From NCBI GenBank assembly GCA_027619975.1, contig JAQCGX010000031.1, forward strand, positions 1 through 39,845: a stretch of 39,845 nucleotides of DNA, given 5' to 3'. This document shows, piece after piece, positions 15,493 through 24,173 of the stretch (within the stretch, counting starts at the first letter, position 1; every line of letters starts with the position of its first letter). The DNA comes from Nitrospinota bacterium (lineage in GTDB: Bacteria; Nitrospinota; Nitrospinia; Nitrospinales; VA-1). The notes below the pieces were generated by a model. That model was not told the DNA's origin, ran no database searches, and saw only the letters and a list, made by a program, of their open reading frames with translations. Position numbers and translations under genes: made by a program.

Positions 15493-15891
15493 ATGAACCC
15501 AGAAAAACTACCTTCTTATTTATCCAAGTTGCAGGAAATCAGGAACAACCTCTTGGGTGATGTTGAAAAAACCTTTAAAATCAGCCGGGAGGAAACCCCG
15601 GAGCCAATGGCCGACATTACCGACGGAGCCGCTCAGGCCTATACAAATGAATTAATTTCGAGTTTGGGGGAACAGGATTGGCAAAAACTGAAACAGGTTG
15701 ACGAAGCCCTGGAAAAATTCAAACAGGGAGATTACGGAATCTGTTCTACCTGTAGCCAGCCCATTCCTGAAGCCCGGCTGGATGTGATGCCCTTCGCAAA
15801 ATTTTGCGTGGAATGCATGAGTGCGCGTGAAAACCAGGTGGAAAATCAAACACCTGATTTTGAGGAAGAGGATTTGGAAGAAAATCCTTGA
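15493..15891 (+). CDS. DksA/TraR-type C4 zinc-finger protein
   Basis: A 132-residue protein with a helical N-terminal coiled-coil half and a C4 zinc finger: Cys84 and Cys87 (CSTCSQPIP), and Cys105 and Cys108 (CVECMSARE). DksA-like proteins enter the RNA polymerase secondary channel and tune initiation, often with ppGpp. DITDGAAQ at 41-48 resembles the DksA DxxDxA tip motif, although the protein is shorter than E. coli DksA (151). The acidic tail (DFEEEDLEENP) is unusual. It lies 28 bases after rsfS and before the LapAB-like gene. Confidence 0.85.
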   Translation: MNPEKLPSYLSKLQEIRNNLLGDVEKTFKISREETPEPMADITDGAAQAYTNELISSLGEQDWQKLKQVDEALEKFKQGDYGICSTCSQPIPEARLDVMPFAKFCVECMSARENQVENQTPDFEEEDLEENP

Positions 15892-15910
15892 ATGAACTCC
15901 CTGGGTAAGA

Positions 15911-15919
15911 TGGTATAAT
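15911..15919 (+). promoter_or_regulatory. Extended -10 promoter element before the LapAB-like gene
   Basis: TGGTATAAT is a perfect extended -10 (TGn-TATAAT) in the 95-base gap before the GTG at 15987. No good -35 is seen at the standard distance, which extended -10 promoters tolerate. The implied leader is about 60 bases. Confidence 0.5.
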
Positions 15920-15986
15920 TCAGCCTCTAAAAAAATAGCAATTTAGTATTAATTCAGTTAATAACTCATTCTTACGGCAAATCACA

Positions 15987-17291
15987 GTGACTCTGAAAAA
16001 TATTATTTTCCTGATTATTTTTACGCTGCTTTCAGTATACATCGCCTTCCTCAACCCGCATGAGGTTGAAGTTTACCTGACGCAAGCTTTTTCACTGCAC
16101 ATGCCAATGGTAATCCTCTTGCTGGGGTTTATCCTGGTCGGTGTCATCGTTGCCATCGTTCTGAACTGGGTATTAAAAGTAAAATCTTCCTGGGGCAATT
16201 TGAAATCCTATTTCAGAGAAAAACAAAATCAAAAAAGAGGCCAGTGGTGCGCCAGTCATTTTGAAAAAGCGGAAAACGCCCTGGCCGGTGGAAACCTCGA
16301 AAAAGCAAAGGCGCTCTTCAACAAGGTTCTTGAAGAATTTCCAAACCACGTGGGCGCATTGGACGGCGCCGGGAAGATTGAGCGTCTGCAAGGCCATACC
16401 GACCGGGCACTGGAACTGCACCTGAAAGCCACCCAAATTGATCCTGGAAATTTAAAAGTGCTCGACCACCTGGCTGAGGATTATTCCCATACAGGCTTGT
16501 CGACAAAAGAAATTCAAACGCTGGAAAAAATACGCCGGGTGGAACCGGACTCGCCGGTGGTTTTATCCCGAATAAGAGACTCCTACCTTGAGAAGCAGGA
16601 TTGGAAAAATGCCTCCGAGATTCAGAAACGGGTCATTTCCCTCACCCGTGACAAAAACCAACAGGCAAAGGAACAGCGATTGTCCGGCCAGATCACCTAT
16701 CAAAAAGGTCTTCTCCATTGGGAGAAGGGACAGGTGGACTCTGCCATTTCCGAATTTAAAAAAGCCCTCAGGGCCGATGATAAATGTCTGCCTGCATACA
16801 TCACGCTTGGCGACGCCTTTCTGAAGTCCGGCGACAAGAAAAATGCCATCAAGACCTGGCAATCCGGGTTGAGCTTCACCCACTCCCCGCTTTGTCTGCT
16901 TCGCATCCAAAAGGTTCTGCAGGAGTCGGACAACCTGAAAGATTTGATTAAAATCTATCAGAACGCCATCCAATCCTCCAATAACTCGGTGAAGGATAAG
17001 TACGTTCTTTTGCTGGGGGTTTTATACTTGGAAAAGGGAGAAACCGAGGAAGCCATTCAGGTTCTTGAAACCGTTAAGCCAGAAAAATCGGTATTGCACT
17101 CCATCTTACTGGCGAATGCCTACCAGCAGAAACAGGACAATCCCAAGATGGAAGAAGCTACGCTGTCGGCTTTCAGTATTGCCAGGGAATCTTTATCTGA
17201 AGTGGTTTGCGGGGAATGCAAAACTTCTTTTGAGGAATGGTCGAGTCATTGTCCTGAATGCAAAGCCTGGAACAGCCTTTCTCCACGGTAA
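15987..17291 (+). CDS. LapA-LapB fusion: membrane-anchored TPR protein with rubredoxin-like zinc ribbon
   Basis: A 434-residue protein. Residues 1-65 form a LapA-type (DUF1049) module with two membrane helices around FLNPHEVEVYL. About 80-390 is an array of TPR repeats (LAGGNLEKAKALFNKVLEEFP, LGDAFLKSGDKKNAIKTW and others). The C-terminus is a zinc ribbon with two CxxC pairs, CGEC and CPEC, as in LapB. In E. coli separate LapA and LapB control LpxC proteolysis by FtsH and so LPS synthesis; here the two are joined in one chain. The start is a GTG without a strong ribosome-binding site. Confidence 0.8.
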   Translation: MTLKNIIFLIIFTLLSVYIAFLNPHEVEVYLTQAFSLHMPMVILLLGFILVGVIVAIVLNWVLKVKSSWGNLKSYFREKQNQKRGQWCASHFEKAENALAGGNLEKAKALFNKVLEEFPNHVGALDGAGKIERLQGHTDRALELHLKATQIDPGNLKVLDHLAEDYSHTGLSTKEIQTLEKIRRVEPDSPVVLSRIRDSYLEKQDWKNASEIQKRVISLTRDKNQQAKEQRLSGQITYQKGLLHWEKGQVDSAISEFKKALRADDKCLPAYITLGDAFLKSGDKKNAIKTWQSGLSFTHSPLCLLRIQKVLQESDNLKDLIKIYQNAIQSSNNSVKDKYVLLLGVLYLEKGETEEAIQVLETVKPEKSVLHSILLANAYQQKQDNPKMEEATLSAFSIARESLSEVVCGECKTSFEEWSSHCPECKAWNSLSPR

Positions 17292-17319
17292 CGTCGCGGA
17301 TGGAGAAAGAAAACCAGCG

Positions 17320-17337
17320 GGAGGGGAATCCCCCTCC
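17320..17337. terminator. Hairpin between convergent genes
   Basis: GGAGGGG (17320-17326) pairs perfectly with CCCCTCC (17331-17337) around a 4-base loop, in the gap between the LapAB-like gene and the convergent BamE-like gene. It has no T run on either strand, so it may be a bidirectional pause or a weak terminator. Confidence 0.45.
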
Positions 17338-17379
17338 TTCCAGTCCTCATGAAATTCGCCCTCGGAGCAACCCAAACCT

Positions 17380-17871
17380 TTAACGGCCGATGAGTTTCCG
17401 ATCCAGAATTTGACTGTCCTTTGTAAAGATTTTTGCAGAGACAAGTACTTCCTTGTCCAACTGAAAAAACATGCCTCGCTCGGGGTAACGTGCAATTTGC
17501 GCATTCATGGATTTCGGGACGCCGTAGTTTGCGATCAGATCATTAAACTTAGCTCCGATCTTAACTCCTTCCGCAAATTTCCCCTTGAACGCGGGAAGCA
17601 CTTCAATGGCATCCACCGTGGTCTTATTACTCATGGCATGGATCACCACCCCTTGTTTGGGATACTCGATGACCACAGTATCCGTTAAAGGTTCTGTACC
17701 GCGTTGCACCTCAAACTTGTCCGGAATGCCCAATAAAACTATCACCTGATCCACGGACATCCCCACTTTTAAATTTTCTCCGATGACCAGGGTCCCCTTT
17801 TCTTCGGCCTACGCCGGGCCGGTCAGAAAACAAAACATTAAAACCGTAACAAACGCTTTGACCGCCTTCAC
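17380..17871 (-). pseudogene. Exported BamE/SmpA-like repeat protein with an amber codon in its signal peptide
   Basis: From a GTG at 17871 (GGAG seven bases upstream) the frame reads a typical signal peptide, MKAVKAFVTVLMFCFLTGPA, and then meets TAG at 17809-17811. It continues in the same frame as AEEKGTLVIGENLKVGMSV and on to the end. Changing TAG to CAG would give the cleavage site PAQA. The mature part (about 143 residues) contains two related units, VGMSVDQVIVLLGIPDKF and IGAKFNDLIANYGVPKS, of the BamE/SmpA type found in outer-membrane assembly factors. Either the gene is dead, a shorter internal start (ATG 17766) gives a cytosolic product, or there is amber readthrough. Confidence 0.75.
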
Positions 17872-18095
17872 GAGTGTCTCCTTTTTAAAAAAATTACCAG
17901 AGGAATCTGCCGCCGGGCCAAGCCTGAACCTCGCTTAACCCATTGAAATTATTTTAGATACTTTAAAAATAACTTCTAACTATTATAACCCCTTCCGGCT
18001 TCTATGCTAAGACCTAATTGCCAAACGCCTTGCAAAACCCCGCGTTCTGCATGCTGTCTCAGCGAAGTTTTGACCCCTTCGCGCTTGTTTTTTCT

Positions 18096-19430
18096 TCAAT
18101 CATCGTCATCATCCGATTCCAGGTTTCGCCTGCGATCCCTTTTCTGCCGCGTTTTATCTTTTTCAAATTTTCGCCATTGGATCCGGTCTTCTTTGTTAGG
18201 AATTTTGGGTCCATCCAAAACCTCTGCAACAGGAGCCCCCTTGCCTGATACCTTGCGCGTTAATTTAGGGGTAAATTTTCTTCTCTCCTCGAACTCCTTC
18301 TGGGTCAGCGCCAATTCCATGGTCGGAAGATCTTTAAGACTTTTTGTAAATCGACGCAGAAACAGGGCCTCTCCCCTGGCTTTTATTTCCCTGGAGTTGA
18401 CCAGGCCGGATTTCCAGTGCGGGGGAATTTGTTCAAACCCAAACAGCGCGCCTGCCCATGCTCCCACCAGCGTCCCCAGCAGGGTCGCTTCCCGGCCCAT
18501 ATTGAGCGTCCGGGTCAGAATGGAAGCAAAATCGGGTCCGCCCTTCAATACCATTAACAATGCCAAGGGAAGAAGACTCAACACATGGTTCTGAGTCGGA
18601 TGAATGATTTTATTTTTGCTATAGCTGGAAGCGTTTTCACAAATCCAATTAAACAAGAGCCCTTCTTCCAAATGAAGCCTTTCCATTATCCCTTGCAAGG
18701 TCAACCTTAAAGCCTGAAACACCTGCTCGCCAAACTCATCCCAAATTTCGGGGACCTGCTCTTTTAATATCAGCTCCGCCTGCCTGCAGGCCTCCACCCC
18801 CTCGCCCATAATTTTTCGGGAGTCGTTTTCAGTAAGGCCCTCTCCCTCTTTCAGGTCCAGGGAAAGAAAACAGGTCACTAAATACCCCATCAACGCCGCC
18901 CCGATAACTTCCATCGGGTTGCGGCTCATCAAGAGACAGGTTTCCATGCACTGCCTTATCAGTTCATCGGATGCCTCCTGATGAAACAAGGCGATTGGAA
19001 CGGCAAGGGACGGATAATAACACCCTGCATGGTTCTGGTCTGCTGGCAACAGAGGAACCCGTCCTGGAAGAGATTCTACCGCCCGGTAAAAGGGGCTTTC
19101 TGCATGGCGGAAAACACCAAGGTAGTTTTCGGGACCGCCCGCGGCAAGTTGCAAAAATAAACGGGAAATTTCGGAAACATTGGTTTTTTTATTGTTCAGC
19201 ACACAATCGCAAACCATAAGAGCGGTTTGAGTTTGCACCCCGTACAAACCTTTCATACGGTATTGTCGGATGCCTTTGCCGATAAAGTTGCGGACGTCTT
19301 TGAAATCGTCCACCGAGCCAAAACACTGCTTGACGGTTTCCGGCTTGAGACCTTTAACCGCCATTCCCATAGCGTCACCCACCGCCATGCCAAACCAGCA
19401 ACCCTGAATTTTATCTTGAATGGATTTCAT
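18096..19430 (-). CDS. ADP-ribosylglycohydrolase-family protein lacking metal ligands
   Basis: A 444-residue protein with the DraG/ARH fold. The N-terminal GMAVGDAMG (14-22) and C-terminal LVGAWAGALFG are characteristic. These enzymes remove ADP-ribose from proteins or DNA using two Mg ions held by a TDDT motif and a C-terminal GGDTDT motif. Here the equivalent positions read YGVQTQT (63-69) and MGREATLLG, so the metal-binding aspartates are replaced. The fold is kept but hydrolase activity is doubtful. A further oddity is a 60-residue basic tail ending in five aspartates. The gene may be a binding protein or regulator. It ends a minus-strand run with the YycJ-like gene 31 bases upstream. Confidence 0.75.
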   Translation of the reverse strand: MKSIQDKIQGCWFGMAVGDAMGMAVKGLKPETVKQCFGSVDDFKDVRNFIGKGIRQYRMKGLYGVQTQTALMVCDCVLNNKKTNVSEISRLFLQLAAGGPENYLGVFRHAESPFYRAVESLPGRVPLLPADQNHAGCYYPSLAVPIALFHQEASDELIRQCMETCLLMSRNPMEVIGAALMGYLVTCFLSLDLKEGEGLTENDSRKIMGEGVEACRQAELILKEQVPEIWDEFGEQVFQALRLTLQGIMERLHLEEGLLFNWICENASSYSKNKIIHPTQNHVLSLLPLALLMVLKGGPDFASILTRTLNMGREATLLGTLVGAWAGALFGFEQIPPHWKSGLVNSREIKARGEALFLRRFTKSLKDLPTMELALTQKEFEERRKFTPKLTRKVSGKGAPVAEVLDGPKIPNKEDRIQWRKFEKDKTRQKRDRRRNLESDDDDD

Positions 19431-19461
19431 ATGAAGCCAAAATTTTATATTGTGAGGGGAT

Positions 19462-20235
19462 TCAGTTGATAGTTAATAATTCGGTCGGGTGATTCTGCCG
19501 GGCGAGAACCATCTGTAACCGGGAAAATCTCTGTCCCAGGGCCTGCTCCGCTGTGATGGTGGCAAGTTCCGGAAGGTTGTTGGTTTCACTCAAGTGCATT
19601 AAAACCACATATCGGAGCCCGTCATGACTGACCGCCGCCAACAGTTCACCACAGGCCTCATTAGAAAGATGACCAACATCGCTTTTGACTCTTTGCTTCA
19701 AGGACCAGGGATAGGGTCCCACAGTTAACATTTCGACATCGTGATTGGCCTCCACCAGGAGAGCGGTGGACTTCTGTAATTTTTCGCGGACAAAAGGCGT
19801 TACTTTGCCTAAATCCGTGGCATGACCAATTTTGATATCTCCCTGCCGGATGACAAACGCAACAGACTCTTCGGCATCATGCGGCGTGGCATACGGTTCC
19901 ACCACCATGTCTCCAAGGGTCACCGGCTCTTCCGAACGAATGGGTTTCCAGACTGGAATGCGGCCCAATTTATGCTGAATTTTTTTTAGCGTCCCTTCCG
20001 TCGTATGCAAAGGGATGTTGTACTTTCTGACCAAAGGCCCGACTCCTTTAACATGATCGGAATGTTCATGAGTCACGAACACCGCATCCAGGTCTCCAGC
20101 ATCGCGACCGATACTCGCCAACCGGGCGCTCAGTTTCTTTTCACTCAACCCGGCATCCAACAAAATCTTATGGGTGTCCGTTTCAATATAAACCGAATTT
20201 CCGCCACTACCACTGGACAAAACACAAATTTTCAA
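19462..20235 (-). CDS. MBL-fold metallohydrolase (YycJ/WalJ-like)
   Basis: A 257-residue metallo-beta-lactamase-fold protein. The metal motif is THEHSDH (55-61), followed by later ligands in YATPHDAEES, HATDLGKV, VEANHD and LMHLSETN. SSGSGGNSVYIE at the N-terminus and the overall length match the YycJ group, which includes 5'-3' exonuclease-like members. No signal peptide is seen, so it is cytosolic. The ADP-ribosylglycohydrolase-like gene follows and truncated hemoglobin precedes; the shared strand and short gaps suggest one transcript. RNase Z and Lactobacillus-type nucleases are related alternatives. Confidence 0.82.
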   Translation of the reverse strand: MKICVLSSGSGGNSVYIETDTHKILLDAGLSEKKLSARLASIGRDAGDLDAVFVTHEHSDHVKGVGPLVRKYNIPLHTTEGTLKKIQHKLGRIPVWKPIRSEEPVTLGDMVVEPYATPHDAEESVAFVIRQGDIKIGHATDLGKVTPFVREKLQKSTALLVEANHDVEMLTVGPYPWSLKQRVKSDVGHLSNEACGELLAAVSHDGLRYVVLMHLSETNNLPELATITAEQALGQRFSRLQMVLARQNHPTELLTIN

Positions 20236-20267
20236 AAAAAGCCGCCTTTCCAGGTCAGTCGCATATC

Positions 20268-20693
20268 TTAAGGTTTGGGAAAGTTTTTAATTGCGTCGGT
20301 AAAAAAACGCTTTTCACATTGACTGGGATCTTCCTTGACGATGGATTTTCTGAAAGCGCCATCAATGCGCATCCAACGTTCCGCCAAAGCGGAAGGCACT
20401 TTGCATTCGTCAAGAGACGCCTGCAAAAGATCCTGCCGCAAATCGAACATCGCGTGATCGATAAACATATGCTTGTGAGCATTTTTTGGCAACGCGCCGG
20501 AATAAATTTTGCCGCCGCCCATGTTCGACACCATGAAATCGGTTTGCTGATCTTCAATGGTTTTCTGGTCGATATCAGAAAAAAATAGTTTCAACCAGGG
20601 ATGTTCGTAAAGCTTATCGTAAAAAACCTTATGCACGCGTTCCAGAATGGGTCTGCCGCCTAAATTTTCCAAGAGGGTTTTATCTTCTTCCAT
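20268..20693 (-). CDS. Truncated hemoglobin (group I-like)
   Basis: A 141-residue 2-on-2 globin. Aligned by eye to mycobacterial HbN, KIYSGALPKNAH places the proximal heme ligand at His73, and VHKVFYDKLYEHPWLKLFF places the ligand-stabilising B10 residue at Tyr25. The glycine pair near the N-terminus (LGGRP) is also typical. Such proteins bind O2 and NO and often detoxify NO to nitrate. No membrane or signal sequence is visible. It lies between the PilZ gene (20-base gap) and the YycJ-like gene, suggesting a stress-linked operon; the physiological ligand is not shown by the sequence. Confidence 0.85.
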   Translation of the reverse strand: MEEDKTLLENLGGRPILERVHKVFYDKLYEHPWLKLFFSDIDQKTIEDQQTDFMVSNMGGGKIYSGALPKNAHKHMFIDHAMFDLRQDLLQASLDECKVPSALAERWMRIDGAFRKSIVKEDPSQCEKRFFTDAIKNFPKP

Positions 20694-20712
20694 TCAATCC
20701 CAATCCTTACTG

Positions 20713-21060
20713 TTAAGATTTTATTTTTTTTCCGTGGACGAGAGCCAGGGAGTCCATCAGGTATTCGTCATTGGCTTCGATGAATTTAGCGGCCACAACG
20801 TATTGGGGGGAAGTCACATTCGACTGAGGGTCACAACGAAGGATGTCTGCTGTGAGTTCACAGTTCCTTATGTCCTTATTGCCATCGAGTTTGATAACCA
20901 CTCTCGAACCTACAGGTACAACTTGTTCCGATTTAAATGAAATTCCATGAACCGTCAAATCCACAACTTCGGCGAACAACCTTCTTTCGCTGGCATAAAT
21001 ATAGGCATCCAGGATAACCATCGCTCGCGGAAAAGATCGTTTGTCTTCAAAATTTTTCAT
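20713..21060 (-). CDS. PilZ-domain protein (cyclic di-GMP binding)
   Basis: A 115-residue single-domain PilZ protein. The c-di-GMP binding signature is present in both parts: the RxxxR motif KRSFPRAMV near the N-terminus and D-x-T-x-x-G in VVDLTVHGISF. PilZ proteins couple c-di-GMP to motility, pili or polysaccharide synthesis. I start at ATG 21060; an in-frame TTG at 21066 is the alternative, and neither has a strong Shine-Dalgarno. The gene lies 25 bases after the aldehyde dehydrogenase gene. Since pilus genes nearby are damaged, its output may be something other than twitching. Confidence 0.85.
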   Translation of the reverse strand: MKNFEDKRSFPRAMVILDAYIYASERRLFAEVVDLTVHGISFKSEQVVPVGSRVVIKLDGNKDIRNCELTADILRCDPQSNVTSPQYVVAAKFIEANDEYLMDSLALVHGKKIKS

Positions 21061-21085
21061 AATCAATGGGAAGTAAAGCAGATTG

Positions 21086-22573
21086 CTATTCGTCTATTTG
21101 GGCTTTTTGCAGTTTACCGCTGTAGTCTATGTAGATCGATTTCCATTCCGTAAATATTTCCAGCGCAGCGGTGCCGGCCTCGCGGTGACCATTGCCCGTC
21201 CCTTTGGTGCCACCGAAAGGAAGCTGAATTTCCGCGCCAATCGTCGAGGAATTGATGTAAGTGATCCCGGTGTCCAGATTTTCAATGGCTTTAAAAGCCT
21301 GGTTCACGTCCTGCGTATATATTGATGAGGACAAACCAAATGCCGAATCGTTGACGATCTGGATTCCGTGGTCAAGGCTCCGGCAGGCAATGACGCTCAA
21401 TACGGGACCGAAAATTTCCTCCTGGGCGATCCGCATTTTCGGGGTCACATCACCAAAGATGGTCGGTTTGTAGAAAAACCCGTTACTACAACCGCCGCTT
21501 CTGTGGGGGTTCCCACCAAGGAGCAATTTAGCTCCTTCCTCAATGCCGATCTTGCAATAGCTGTGCACTTTTTCCCGCTGGGCTTCATTGACCAGAGGGC
21601 CGACCTCATTTTTTTCGTTCAGCCCATCCCCCAACCTCAGTTCCTTGGTTCTTTTAACTAAAAGGTTGGTGAATTTTTTCAGCACCTTCTTGTGAACGAT
21701 CACCCGACTGCAAGCCGTGCATCGTTGCCCTGTGGTTCCAAACGCTCCCCAGACGACCCCTTCCACAGCCAGATTCAAGTCGGCGTCATCCATGACCAGG
21801 ATGGCGTTCTTGCCTCCCATTTCGAGAGAGTACTGTTTCATCTGCGTGGCGCAATGCTGGGCCACCTGACTGCCGGTATCCGTGGAGCCGGTGAACGACA
21901 CCAGTTTCACTTTAGGATGATCGAGCAGAGGCGCTCCCGCACCCGCTCCCGACCCGGTGACATAATTGACCACTCCCGGAGGCAGCCCCGCCTCTTCCAG
22001 AATCTTCACGAAATGATAGACCGATAGCGGCGTGTCGCTGGCCGGTTTGATGACGACGGTATTGCCGGCAATAAGCGCGGGAAACAATTTCCATGACGGA
22101 ATGGCGAGAGGAAAATTCCACGGGGTGATGGCGGCGATCACGCCAACGGGCATGCGCACCGACATACAAAACTTGTCGTTCAATTCCGAGGGAACCGTTT
22201 CACCCCCAAGCCTCCGGCCTTCTCCAGCGGCGAAATAACCCATGTCGATGGCTTCCTGGACATCACCCCGGGCTTCCTTGATGACCTTGCCCATCTCCCT
22301 TGTCATGTCCTGGGCCAGTGCCTCCTTGCGCTGGAGGAGAATCTCTGAAACCCGAAACAGGATTTCGCCGCGTTTTGGGGCTGGCATTTTTTTCCAACCG
22401 GGAAGCGCATTGTGCGCGGCTACCACCGCTTCATTCACATCTTTCCGCGTCGATTGCTGAAACCGGCCCACAACCTCATCCTTATTGGCCGGATTGATAT
22501 TGGCAAAAGTTTCTCCGCTGGAGGAATCTTTCCATTCTCCATCGATGTAGTTTTGATAAACCTTGGCGGCCAT
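21086..22573 (-). CDS. NAD(P)-dependent aldehyde dehydrogenase
   Basis: A 495-residue ALDH-superfamily enzyme. The Rossmann-type region contains [14 protein letters not shown] and [11 protein letters not shown]. The general base sits in SLEMGGKN and the nucleophilic cysteine in [18 protein letters not shown] and [17 protein letters not shown] complete the active site. The full length is typical. The C-terminal block, [13 protein letters not shown], is shared with a bacterial and archaeal subgroup whose substrates range from semialdehydes to aromatic aldehydes, so I do not name one. ATG 22573 is the first in-frame start and matches family starts. It appears to head the PilZ-hemoglobin-YycJ run. 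Confidence 0.9.
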   Translation of the reverse strand: MAAKVYQNYIDGEWKDSSSGETFANINPANKDEVVGRFQQSTRKDVNEAVVAAHNALPGWKKMPAPKRGEILFRVSEILLQRKEALAQDMTREMGKVIKEARGDVQEAIDMGYFAAGEGRRLGGETVPSELNDKFCMSVRMPVGVIAAITPWNFPLAIPSWKLFPALIAGNTVVIKPASDTPLSVYHFVKILEEAGLPPGVVNYVTGSGAGAGAPLLDHPKVKLVSFTGSTDTGSQVAQHCATQMKQYSLEMGGKNAILVMDDADLNLAVEGVVWGAFGTTGQRCTACSRVIVHKKVLKKFTNLLVKRTKELRLGDGLNEKNEVGPLVNEAQREKVHSYCKIGIEEGAKLLLGGNPHRSGGCSNGFFYKPTIFGDVTPKMRIAQEEIFGPVLSVIACRSLDHGIQIVNDSAFGLSSSIYTQDVNQAFKAIENLDTGITYINSSTIGAEIQLPFGGTKGTGNGHREAGTAALEIFTEWKSIYIDYSGKLQKAQIDE

Positions 22574-22793
22574 GCAGGATTCCTTTAAATTTCAGGGGAA
22601 TATTTTCTACTCATAAATGACAACAACCATTCGTTGTTCAAATGCGATTTAAAAAAGGACGACCCTTTGCATTATCAATCGAATACAGAGGACGTCCCAC
22701 ATATTAAATCTTCATGAAAGCGATTACAAGTGTGAAGGGATGACAAAAAATTTCAGATTGGGAAACCAATGCGATGCGTTAATTTTCACTGTC

Positions 22794-22818
22794 ATCCAGG
22801 GATGATTAATTTTTTTGA
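22794..22818 (+). terminator. Hairpin plus T7 with no plus-strand gene upstream
   Basis: TCATCC-AG-GGATGA forms a perfect 6-bp stem and is followed on the plus strand by TTAATTTTTTT. It looks like an intrinsic terminator for rightward transcription, yet the 220 bases to its left (22574-22793) hold no open reading frame. It also lies between the divergent ends of the aldehyde dehydrogenase and pilX-like genes. It may end a small RNA or simply be fortuitous. Confidence 0.35.
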
Positions 22819-22850
22819 AACTTTAAAGCGGACTATTCTGGTGTTATAGA

Positions 22851-24159
22851 TCACTGCTCTTCCCAAGATAATATGATGACACGATCGCTAAAAAAGGGTG
22901 AAACCCCGTTGCAGTTGTAGGTCACAGTCAGGCTTCCCGAAATGCTACTTTCCGGGCTGACTAAGCTTTCAACGTCTGCAAGATTGGCCGAAACGATGAA
23001 CCCCTTGAGATCGACCGTTCCCGAAATGCTCATTTGCTCCCCGGCATACATCATTCCCTCGATTTGATTGGTCGGATTTCCGGAAAATTCGAGATTGGTC
23101 CCCGCTACAAGAAAGAGTTGGTCAATGTCCGGGGAGGGGCCTCCCTGGTAGTTCACGACAATCCCGCTACCGCCAAAATCGATATAGCCATCGGCAAGAA
23201 TCGTCACTTGAAACGGACTGGGCGTGTTCAGTACATTAATGTTCCCCTCCACATAAAAAATGCCGTCACCAATACTGGTGCCGTTCATTTTCCATAAACC
23301 GCTGGGCCGAGTGATATCGCCAAAAAGAGTGTTGCCGTCCCCTGTGGTTGCGTGCGTCCAGTCGGAACCTGATTTGCTGTAGATATACCCTGTCGATTGA
23401 TCCAGAATGGTGCCGTCGCTTTTTAGAACGTAATGGGCATAGGTCTTGAAATCGTTGGGATCAACAATAGGAATCGGTTGTTCCGCCGCACCGGAAGTCG
23501 TACAAGTAGCCCCCGAACAGGCCCCGGATGCAGTGGTTCCCTGCGTAACCGTACCGCTGACGCCGGATTGATTGAAACCACTATTGGTATGAATACTTCC
23601 ACAGGCGCCCTGAACGGTATAAGCCCCGCCTCCGGTCAAATTGCCCTTGGTGGTGATTGCTGACGCCGGAGTGTAAGTGGGGCGATTGACGATGGCCTCT
23701 ATGGAAGTCGTTTGACCGTCTTTTGTGCCTTGGGAAGTTACTATAACGGTATGGTCAACGTCGTCGTTCGTGTCGCCATCGTTATCGTCGTTGTCGTCGA
23801 TAGTCACTGTATAAGTTCCGCCGGCAAACGAGGCACTCGTAAAGCCAGCCGGCCACGTCGTGCCGACAAGCTCATCATCAAATCCATTGTCTGCGGCCCC
23901 CGGGCTGTCTCCTGCCGCATCGTAATTGAAAAAATTGACAGCTCGCTGTATACCCGTTTCAGCAATATAAAAAATCTCTTTGGTTTTTTTTATAGTTACT
24001 GGCTCTCTTTATATCCTGCGAAGCCCATTTTGTTCCAACAGCAACGAGAAGAGACAGAACAGTCAATAGTAGAATTGCGGCTACAAACGCAAATCCCGAT
24101 TCATTTTTTAGGGGCTTTAATGCAACCCATTTTTTATTTTTCAGCATTAAAAAATGCAT
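22851..24159 (-). pseudogene. pilX: PilX-like minor pilin, frameshifted in an A8 tract
   Basis: From ATG 24159 (GAGGTGG upstream) the frame encodes a PilX N-terminus: NESGFAFVAAILLLTVLSLLVAVGT, lacking Glu5 as PilX proteins do. After SNYKKN an A8 tract (T8 at 23984-23991) shifts the frame and a stop follows within seven codons. Removing one A gives KKTKEIFYIAETGIQRAVNFF, the normal continuation. The frame then stays open to 22851, for about 435 residues in all. The C-terminal region is large, with an Asp/Asn-rich stretch (DDNDDNDGDTNDD) that could bind calcium, and beta-rich sequence. PilX is a tip-complex minor pilin. Lesion, slippage or read error cannot be separated from sequence alone. 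Confidence 0.8.
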
Positions 24160-24173
24160 GATTCCCACCTCAA

